A stretch of 10,092 nt of DNA, taken from NCBI GenBank assembly GCA_041984235.1, contig JBHIYN010000033.1:1-10092 (forward strand). Reading direction: 5' to 3'. Below, in pieces: positions 5,351 through 10,092 of the stretch. Within the stretch, counting starts at the first letter, position 1. Each line of letters begins with the position of its first letter. The stretch comes from JBHIYN01 sp041984235 (GTDB lineage Bacteria > Pseudomonadota > Gammaproteobacteria > Ga0077536). A program made the translations under genes and the position numbers. The notes below the pieces were generated by a model. That model had not been told where the DNA came from and ran no database searches. It saw only the letters and a list, made by a program, of their open reading frames with translations.

Positions 5351-7009
5351 TCAGGCGCCGGCGGCGCGTGCTCGCGGCAGCTCCGGCGGCGGCGCCACCA
5401 GCTCGTAGCCCGGGAAGCCGGCCTCGAGCTCGCCGTAACAGGTCTCGTTGTAGCGCTTGAAGCCGCCGCAATACACCATGAAAACCCGGGGCTTGCCCGG
5501 AACGTTGGCGCCCGAGTACCAGCTTTTGGTGGTCAGCGCGCCGGGTCGGCGCTCGGCGTAGCGGAGGGTCTCCGCGCGCCAGCGCGCCTGCGCCTCCGGC
5601 TTCGGGTGGAGGCGCGGGCGCCCGTGCCGCTCGAGCCACTCGATGGTGTCGAAGATGAAGTCGACCTGCTGCTCGGCCAGCGTCGCCATATTCGACAACA
5701 CCGAGGGCGACATGGCACTCGACGGCAGGAAGAGATTGGGGAAGCCGTGGACCATGGTGCCGAGATAGTTGACCGGACCGTCCGCCCACTCGGTCTTGAT
5801 CGTTCGCCCTTCCATGCCGCAGATGTCCATCGCGAAGACCGGCCCGGAAATGGCGTCGAAGCCGGTGGCATAGACGATGACGTCGAGGGGAATCGTCCGC
5901 GCGGTCGTGCTGATCCCTTCGGCAACGATTCGCTCGATGGGGGTCTCCGACAGGGCGACGAGATGGACGTGGGACTGATTGAAGGTCTGCAGGTAGACAT
6001 TGCTCATGCAGGGTCGTTTACCGCCGTAGGGATGGTCCCATGGCACGAGGTGATCCGCGGTCCAGGGATCGTCCACCTGCTCGTGCATGCGCTGGCGGAT
6101 GAACTCGGAGATGGCGGCGTTCGCCTCCGGCAGGTACGCGTCCCTGAAGGCGAGCTCGATGTACTTGCCGGCCCACGCCTTGCGCAGCGCCCGCTCGCGC
6201 CCGGCGGCATCGAGATCGGTGAACCGTTCGTCACCCAGGTCCAGCGGCGTATGCCCGCCGTAGGTTTCCCGGAATGCGCGGCGGACCGCTTGCGGATCCT
6301 CGCGCAGGCGAGCGACGACATCCGGGTCCATGGGCCCCGAGCGGACCGGCGTGACGTAGTTGGCGGTGCGCTGGAACACGTGCACCTCGGATGCGACCCT
6401 GGCAACCTCCGGTATGACCTGCACGCCGGACGAGCCGGTGCCGATGACGCCGACCCGCTTGCCGCTCAGGTCGACGCTGCCGTCCCTGGGCCAGTGCGAG
6501 GTGAAATAGGCCGCGCCGGCGAAATCCTCCACGCCGTCGATATCCGGCGTCTTGGGGTCCGAGAGCGCTCCGATGGCGAGGATCGCGTAGCGGCAGACGA
6601 CCGTTTCGCCGGTACTGGTACGCAGCGTCCACAGCCCGGTGTCCTCGGCGTAGCTCGCCGCGCTGACCCTGGTGTCGAACGAGATGTCCTCGAGGACGTC
6701 GCAGCGTTCCGCGGCGAATCTCAGGTAGCGCTGGATCTCGTACTGTTCCGCGCAGGCGTCCGACCAGTCCCAGTCGCGCACGATGTCGTTGCGGAAGAAG
6801 TAGGCGTAGTTGTAGCTCTCGACATCGCAGCGCGCGCCGGGGTAGGCGTTCCAGTACCACGTTCCACCGACATCAGAGGCGCGCTCGAAGCCCCTGACGC
6901 TGAAACCGCGTTGCCGCGCCTGCCACAGCGCATAGATGCCGGCAAAACCGGCGCCGACGACGACCACGTCGCAATCAGGCTGTTCCGCGGACGTTTGCTT
7001 GTGTGCCAT
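5351..7009 (-). CDS. FAD-dependent monooxygenase of the Baeyer-Villiger (cyclohexanone monooxygenase-like) family
   Basis: 552 residues, the normal length for type I Baeyer-Villiger monooxygenases, which use FAD, NADPH and O2 to insert oxygen next to a ketone. The FAD site V-V-G-A-G-F-A-G (17-24) is followed by V-G-G-T-W-Y-W-N-A-Y-P-G-A-R-C-D-V-E-S (47-65), the second dinucleotide site I-G-T-G-S-S-G (189-195), K331-R332-P (R332 aligns with the catalytic Arg of the family) and Y-A-T-G-F-D (380-385). The BVMO fingerprint F-x-G-x3-H-x3-W-P is present as F-A-G-A-A-Y-F-T-S-H-W-P (163-174), so the hallmark His is Phe169. Function as a classical BVMO is therefore open; an altered oxidation or weaker coupling is possible. 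The ATG at 7009 is chosen for AGGAG (7019-7015) at 5 bases. It is likely monocistronic and faces the MaoC-ABM pair tail to tail. Confidence 0.88.
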   Translation of the reverse strand: MAHKQTSAEQPDCDVVVVGAGFAGIYALWQARQRGFSVRGFERASDVGGTWYWNAYPGARCDVESYNYAYFFRNDIVRDWDWSDACAEQYEIQRYLRFAAERCDVLEDISFDTRVSAASYAEDTGLWTLRTSTGETVVCRYAILAIGALSDPKTPDIDGVEDFAGAAYFTSHWPRDGSVDLSGKRVGVIGTGSSGVQVIPEVARVASEVHVFQRTANYVTPVRSGPMDPDVVARLREDPQAVRRAFRETYGGHTPLDLGDERFTDLDAAGRERALRKAWAGKYIELAFRDAYLPEANAAISEFIRQRMHEQVDDPWTADHLVPWDHPYGGKRPCMSNVYLQTFNQSHVHLVALSETPIERIVAEGISTTARTIPLDVIVYATGFDAISGPVFAMDICGMEGRTIKTEWADGPVNYLGTMVHGFPNLFLPSSAMSPSVLSNMATLAEQQVDFIFDTIEWLERHGRPRLHPKPEAQARWRAETLRYAERRPGALTTKSWYSGANVPGKPRVFMVYCGGFKRYNETCYGELEAGFPGYELVAPPPELPRARAAGA

Positions 7010-7221
7010 GTCATCTCCTGCGAAAAGTCTTGCTTGTCGAGCCGTCACACCGCGGCGAGGGGCTCGGGAATTCGGGACACATACTACCCATTACGGTTGC
7101 GCCGGATTGCAGCATTGTCAGGAAACGCTGCTTCCGGTACCCGGTGATGCGCGCGCATCGCCTGGTGCAGTACGACCAGACCCGGCAAGCTGCAATCGCT
7201 TAAGCGCCGGATGCGGGGACG

Positions 7222-7287
7222 GGACGCCTCCCGGGCCCGGCGCTTCCCGTGATGCCGGCGCCCGGAGCGGGCCCGGGCCTCGCGTCC
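7222..7287. repeat. Long GC-rich interrupted inverted repeat
   Basis: GGACGC (7222-7227) and CCCGGGCCCG (7230-7239) pair with CGGGCCCGGG (7268-7277) and GCGTCC (7282-7287), giving 16 paired bases interrupted by a small internal loop of 2 against 4 bases. A further inner pairing GGCGC/GCGCC (7239-7243 with 7258-7262) is possible as an alternative. It may be a terminator without U-run, a structured leader or a DNA-level palindrome. Confidence 0.6.
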
Positions 7288-7374
7288 GCGGCGAGCCCTC
7301 ATGCCACCTCCCCGGGGGCTCATCGCAAACCGTATCGAGGTCGATCCCGGGTTGCTGCCGGCCCACCGGGTGCC

Positions 7375-7461
7375 GCGACAGGGCCCCGCGCTGCAGCACG
7401 ACAGGATCTTTGACAAAATTTAACCTGCGGCACGACGCACAGGGCTGCGGGGCCTTGTCGC
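7375..7461. repeat. 15-bp inverted repeat upstream of the VPLPA-CTERM gene
   Basis: GCGACAGGGCCCCGC (7375-7389) pairs with GCGGGGCCTTGTCGC (7447-7461) over 15 positions: 14 Watson-Crick pairs and one G-T. The 57-base loop holds the AT-rich TTGACA patch and two copies of GCACGAC (7396-7402 and 7430-7436). The right arm ends 65 bases before the gene start. It is too long to dismiss easily as chance; role unknown. Confidence 0.6.
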
Positions 7462-7526
7462 TGTCATCCAATCGCATGAGGATAGTGAGCCAACGCTTAC
7501 CTACGGAATCGAAGGAGCGGGGAACA

Positions 7527-8198
7527 ATGGGGAAACGAAGCAGGCACACCGCAAGGCTCTGGGGCGCCGTCGTACTGCTCGTGGCGGCCACGCAGAGCCA
7601 CGGCGCGATCTACGGGCACAGCTTTTCGGGCACGGTGACGGGTATCTCGGGCAACCTCACGAACGGGCTCGTACTCGGCGACACCATTACCGGATCGTTC
7701 ACCGTCGATACGGACAAAGCCCAGTTCTTCTCCCTGGGCTCCTGGTTCTGGCCGGTCATTTCGGCGACGGTCACGCTGGACCAGGCGGGTCTGACGTGGA
7801 CGAGTTCGAGTTCCTCCGGCTCCAAGCTGGCCATCACGAACGACGCCGCGGCCGGGGGCACGGTGACCGATCGCCTGACCTACTCGCTGCCGACCGGTAC
7901 CACCTCGTGGCCGGCCATCGACGGTCGGACGCCCGGCCAGGGCAACTTCGAGATCTACTACGAGCTGCCGGCGGGCAGCACGCCGGACCTGGTAACCAGC
8001 ACGGCCATTCCCGAGACACCGGGCCCGGACTTCACCGGCGGCAGCTTCTTCCTGCTTTATCCGCCTGACTCGTCGGCGACGCAAGTTGAGTTCGGCCCCG
8101 TGGCGACCGTGCCGCTGCCCGCGGCCGGCATGCTGCTCGCGAGCGCACTGGTCGCGCTCGGCACCCGCGGCAGGTCCAGCACGCGACGTACCGGCTGA
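7527..8198 (+). CDS. Secreted VPLPA-CTERM (PEP-CTERM-class) sorting domain protein
   Basis: 223 residues. An N-terminal signal peptide (basic M-G-K-R-S-R, hydrophobic core 11-22, likely cleavage after S-H-G-A near 27) is followed by a Gly/Ser/Thr-rich, beta-strand-like body. The C-terminus carries the tripartite exosortase signal: V-P-L-P-A (195-199), a hydrophobic segment (200-212) and a basic end with R214, R216, R220 and R221. In this class an exosortase removes the tail and the protein is anchored or exported, often with an exopolysaccharide locus. No exosortase or polysaccharide gene is in this window, so the sorting enzyme must be elsewhere in the genome. The body opens with an F-S-G-T-V-T-G (33-39) and G-D-T-I-T-G-S-F-T-V-D-T (51-62) pattern common in PEP-CTERM proteins of unknown function; no catalytic domain is seen. 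The ATG follows AAGGAG (7512-7517) by 9 bases. Confidence 0.85.
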   Translation: MGKRSRHTARLWGAVVLLVAATQSHGAIYGHSFSGTVTGISGNLTNGLVLGDTITGSFTVDTDKAQFFSLGSWFWPVISATVTLDQAGLTWTSSSSSGSKLAITNDAAAGGTVTDRLTYSLPTGTTSWPAIDGRTPGQGNFEIYYELPAGSTPDLVTSTAIPETPGPDFTGGSFFLLYPPDSSATQVEFGPVATVPLPAAGMLLASALVALGTRGRSSTRRTG

Positions 8199-8407
8199 CG
8201 GGCGCTTCAGCCGCCGCGCCACCACCGACGCGCGCAAGGCGGGGACGGTACGGTGCGCAGGCACAGCGTCCGTCGTAATGCGCGGAGCCGCGCCTGCTAC
8301 CGGCGCGCGTACCACTCGTTACGCACGCTGATGCGCGGCGCCGGGCGCCGCTTGCCGCGCCCTCCGCCGTCGGCGCGGCTGCGATGACCGGCGCCGCGGC
8401 TTTCCTA

Positions 8408-8428
8408 TTGATAGATTTATCATATACT
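8408..8428 (+). promoter_or_regulatory. Putative promoter and operator of the luciferase-like monooxygenase gene
   Basis: An AT-rich island in otherwise GC-rich DNA contains TATACT (8423-8428), a good -10, with only a weak -35-like CTTTCC at 8400-8405. Immediately before it the inverted repeat TGATA-GATT-TATCA (8409-8422) abuts the -10, where a repressor would block polymerase. Predicted transcription would start near 8435, about 80 bases before the ATG. Confidence 0.45.
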
Positions 8429-8450
8429 CGCGGGCAGGTATCCGCCCGCG
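8429..8450 (+). repeat. Leader hairpin at the predicted transcription start
   Basis: CGCGGGC (8429-8435) and GCCCGCG (8444-8450) form a perfect 7-bp stem around an 8-base loop, directly after the -10 box. It could be an operator for a dimeric regulator or the start of a structured 5' leader. Confidence 0.4.
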
Positions 8451-8514
8451 GTGCACGCCCGGTGCGGATCGAGCAATCGGCAGCGAGGCGCGACCTCGCG
8501 GGTAGGGACAGGTC

Positions 8515-9888
8515 ATGCCGAAGCAGATTCTTCTCAACGCGTTTGACATGAACACGCCCAGCCATCAATCGAACGGTCTGTGGCGTCACCCGCGCGATCA
8601 GAGTCATCGCTACACTTCGCTGAGCTACTGGCAGGATCTGGCTCGCACCCTCGAGCGCGGGTTGTTCGACGGCATCTTCCTCGCCGACGTGACCGGGCTG
8701 TACGACGTCTACGGCGGGTCACCCGAGGCCGCACTGCGCGCGGGGACGCAGGTGCCGACCAACGACCCCTTCACGCTGGTGCCGGCGATGGCGGCGGTGA
8801 CCGAGCACCTGAGCTTCGGGGTCACCGGGTCCATCCCGTATCTGCATCCCTACTCGTTCGCGCGACTGGTCTCGTCACTCGACCATCTCACCAATGGCCG
8901 CATTGGCTGGAACGTGGTCACCGGCTATCTGAACAGCGCCGCCAAGGGCATCGGGAGCGCGCAGCAGACCGCGCACGACACGCGCTACGACATCGCCCAT
9001 GAGTTCATGGAAGTGGTCTACAAGCTATGGGAGGGTAGCTGGGAGGACGACGCGATCGTGCGCGACGCGGCCGCCGGCGTCTACACGGATCCGTCCAGGG
9101 TGCACCGCATCACGCACGACGGCACCTACTTCGCGCTGGACGCGATCCACCTGTGCGAGCCGTCGCCACAGCGTACCCCCGTGATCTACCAGGCGGGCAC
9201 CTCGCCCAAGGGTCAGGCCTTCGCCGCGGCCCACGCCGAATGCGTGTTCGTCGCCAACCATAGCCGACAAACCGTGGCCCGCTACGTGCGATCGCTGCGC
9301 GAGCAGGCGGCGCTGCACGGCCGCGACCCCGACGATCTCAAGATCTTCTGCCTGCTGTCGGTGATCACGGCTGCGACCGACGGGGAAGCGCGCGCCAAGC
9401 TCGCAGACTACCAGAGCTACGGCATTCGTGACGGCGCGCTGGCGCTGATCTCGGGCTGGAGCGGGGTCGACATGGCGGCGCTCGACCCCGACGCACGCAT
9501 CGAGGAAGTCGAATCGGAAGGGATCCGTTCGATGGCGGAGTCGCTGTGCGCCAAGTCGGTGGGTGAATGGGCCGACCACCTGATCGTCGGCGGCGCCGCC
9601 CCCGTCGTCGTCGGTTCGCCGGCCACCGTCGTCGACGAGCTGCAGGGCTGGATGGACGACACCGGCGTGGACGGCTTCAATCTGTCGTACACCGTGCTGC
9701 CTGAGTGCGTGACCGACTTCGTCGACCTGGTCGTGCCCGAGATGCAGCGACGCGGGATCTACCGCACACGCTACGAGCCGGGCACGATGCGCGACAAGCT
9801 GTTTGGTCGCGGACCGCGCCTCGCCGCGCCGCACCCGGCGGCGACATTCCGGGTCGCGACCGGCGCGGCGGCCGGGTGTGCTGCCTGA
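8515..9888 (+). CDS. LLM-class FMNH2-dependent monooxygenase (NtaA/SnaA/DszA/DmoA group)
   Basis: 457 residues, fitting the bacterial luciferase-like TIM-barrel enzymes that oxidise substrates with FMNH2 and O2. This subgroup includes nitrilotriacetate, dibenzothiophene-sulfone and dimethyl-sulfide monooxygenases. Hallmarks are L-N-A-F-D-M-N (7-13), G-L-F-D-G-I-F-L-A-D (49-58), S-L-D-H-L-T-N-G-R-I-G-W-N-V-V-T (121-136), V-I-Y-Q-A-G-T-S-P-K-G-Q-A-F-A (223-237) and G-F-N-L-S-Y (387-392). The substrate cannot be told from these. All well-studied members need a separate flavin reductase, and none is encoded here. The last 25 or so residues (Pro/Ala-rich from about 434) look like a poorly conserved tail. 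The ATG at 8515 follows AGGGA (8504-8508) by 6 bases. It is transcribed alone from the AT-rich promoter patch and converges with the tRNA-Ser gene. Confidence 0.9.
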   Translation: MPKQILLNAFDMNTPSHQSNGLWRHPRDQSHRYTSLSYWQDLARTLERGLFDGIFLADVTGLYDVYGGSPEAALRAGTQVPTNDPFTLVPAMAAVTEHLSFGVTGSIPYLHPYSFARLVSSLDHLTNGRIGWNVVTGYLNSAAKGIGSAQQTAHDTRYDIAHEFMEVVYKLWEGSWEDDAIVRDAAAGVYTDPSRVHRITHDGTYFALDAIHLCEPSPQRTPVIYQAGTSPKGQAFAAAHAECVFVANHSRQTVARYVRSLREQAALHGRDPDDLKIFCLLSVITAATDGEARAKLADYQSYGIRDGALALISGWSGVDMAALDPDARIEEVESEGIRSMAESLCAKSVGEWADHLIVGGAAPVVVGSPATVVDELQGWMDDTGVDGFNLSYTVLPECVTDFVDLVVPEMQRRGIYRTRYEPGTMRDKLFGRGPRLAAPHPAATFRVATGAAAGCAA

Positions 9889-9937
9889 TTTCGGGGCGTC
9901 GGGGCTGAACGGGTCCTGGACGTGCGCGCGATGGTTT

Positions 9938-10027
9938 TGGCGGAGAGGGAGGGATTCGAACCCTCGAAGGAGTTACCTCCTTGCCGGTTTTCAAGACCGG
10001 TGCATTCAACCGCTCTGCCACCTCTCC
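9938..10027 (-). tRNA. tRNA-Ser(UGA)
   Basis: A 90-base serine tRNA including an encoded CCA. On the minus strand the acceptor arm GGAGAGG pairs with CCTCTCC, the anticodon stem C-C-G-G-T/A-C-C-G-G encloses the loop C-T-T-G-A-A-A with anticodon TGA, which reads UCA codons, and a long variable arm (AAGGAG-GTAA-CTCCTT) typical of class II serine tRNAs precedes the T arm with GTTCGAATC. Its 3' end faces the luciferase-like monooxygenase gene 49 bases away. Confidence 0.97.
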
Positions 10028-10050
10028 GGTGTCTGCGGGGTGCCGGCGCA

Positions 10051-10056
10051 ACTATA
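10051..10056 (-). promoter_or_regulatory. Putative -10 box of the tRNA-Ser promoter
   Basis: TATAGT on the minus strand, 23 bases before the mature 5' end of the tRNA, in otherwise GC-rich DNA. The -35 region (about 10073-10080) has no good match. The first base of the right arm of the tRNA-flanking inverted repeat overlaps this box. Confidence 0.5.
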
Positions 10057-10092
10057 AACCATCGCGCCCGCCGTACCCGGTCGGGATGGACT

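Larger units (their letters stand above)
7010..7526. other. 517-base spacer between divergent flavoprotein and VPLPA-CTERM genes
   Basis: No gene is supported here. The stretch carries both divergent promoters and at least two strong inverted repeats (7222-7287 and 7375-7461, listed separately). A short AT-rich patch at 7406-7424 contains TTGACA (7410-7415) but no fitting -10. On the flavoprotein side TAGTAT is a weak minus-strand -10 candidate near 7080-7087. Open frames crossing the region have no ribosome binding site or recognisable protein. Confidence 0.4.
8199..8514. other. 316-base spacer before the luciferase-like monooxygenase gene
   Basis: No protein gene is supported. The left part holds GC-rich hairpins, GCGGCGC-CGG-GCGCCGC (8335-8351) and GCCGCGCC/GGCGCGGC (8354-8361 with 8372-8379), which could end transcription of the VPLPA-CTERM gene although no T-run follows. 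The right part holds an isolated AT-rich promoter patch and a leader hairpin, listed separately. Confidence 0.4.
9926..10067. repeat. 12-bp perfect inverted repeat bracketing the tRNA-Ser gene
   Basis: GCGCGATGGTTT (9926-9937) abuts the encoded CCA end of the tRNA, and its exact reverse complement AAACCATCGCGC (10056-10067) sits at the -10 box upstream of the tRNA. Pairing stops at the next base on both sides. The coordinates span both arms and the tRNA between them. Confidence 0.7.

Noticed and set aside
5606..7147. A 513-codon plus-strand frame antisense to the flavoprotein gene
   Set aside because: No family motifs or ribosome binding site; it is the reverse-strand shadow of a clear FAD monooxygenase.
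7410..7438. TTGACA as the -35 of a sigma-70 promoter for the VPLPA-CTERM gene
   Set aside because: No -10-like hexamer lies 15-19 bases downstream; the spacing ends in GC-rich sequence.
7429..7450. A sigma-54 type (GGCAC...GC) promoter, as reported for some PEP-CTERM genes
   Set aside because: CGGCACG is present, but TTGC at the -12 position is absent.
6936..7526. Upstream extension of the VPLPA-CTERM frame to 420 residues
   Set aside because: It would bury the signal peptide inside the protein, and the ATG at 7527 has a strong ribosome binding site.
8280..8379. GC-rich hairpins as an intrinsic terminator of the VPLPA-CTERM gene
   Set aside because: Stems are present but no T-run follows any of them, so they are only noted in the spacer entry.
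9938..9965. The tRNA 3' end as one half of an attachment-site pair inside the window
   Set aside because: I found no direct repeat of this segment elsewhere in the 10 kb and no integrase gene.
9677..10057. Open frames crossing the tRNA-Ser on both strands, one reading G-R-D-S-N-P-R-R-S
   Set aside because: This is the well-known spurious translation of a serine tRNA; no protein is encoded there.

Overview
The window is GC-rich, bacterial and densely coding on both strands. A C-terminal VPLPA/PEP-CTERM sorting signal, the oxidative enzyme mix and the tRNA-Ser with encoded CCA suggest a high-GC member of the Pseudomonadota, most likely a gammaproteobacterium. That placement is inference from gene content. 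No rRNA, integrase, transposase or CRISPR array is visible.

Layout: a minus-strand DUF169-type gene is cut by the left edge (1-158). It diverges from an enoyl-CoA hydratase/isomerase (267-1070), which ends 4 bases from a convergent minus-strand gene for a receiver + PP2C/SpoIIE phosphatase (1075-2217, TTG start). Upstream of that, on the same strand and probably in the same operon, lie a SnoaL-like protein (2251-2751) and a short-chain dehydrogenase/reductase (SDR, 2875-3642). A 271-base divergent spacer with a possible 9-codon leader ORF precedes a MaoC-type double-hotdog protein (3914-4738) and a small ABM-domain protein (4793-5101). A Baeyer-Villiger-type flavoprotein (5351-7009, minus) converges on them. 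A 517-base non-coding stretch with two strong inverted repeats leads to a VPLPA-CTERM secreted protein (7527-8198). After a 316-base spacer with a promoter and hairpin comes a reduced-flavin monooxygenase of the luciferase-like NtaA/SnaA/DszA/DmoA group (8515-9888). A tRNA-Ser(UGA) (9938-10027, minus) closes the window.

The genes look like an accessory catabolic region. The flavoprotein could turn a ketone into an ester, the luciferase-like enzyme could oxygenate a C-H or C-S bond with imported FMNH2, and SDR, MaoC, enoyl-CoA hydratase and SnoaL-type proteins are common partners in breaking down alicyclic, terpenoid, steroid or polycyclic compounds as CoA esters. Gene directions change five times among the proteins, so this is several small transcription units rather than one operon, and no substrate can be named.

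The most unusual feature is that four proteins with clear family membership each lack a hallmark functional residue: the SDR has H-x3-M where Y-x3-K is expected, the MaoC protein has Thr for the catalytic Asp, the BVMO-type protein has Phe for the fingerprint His, and the receiver domain has Ser for the phosphoacceptor Asp. I checked each of these codons in the DNA. Other points are a 12-bp perfect inverted repeat bracketing the tRNA gene and a 15-bp inverted repeat in front of the VPLPA-CTERM gene.
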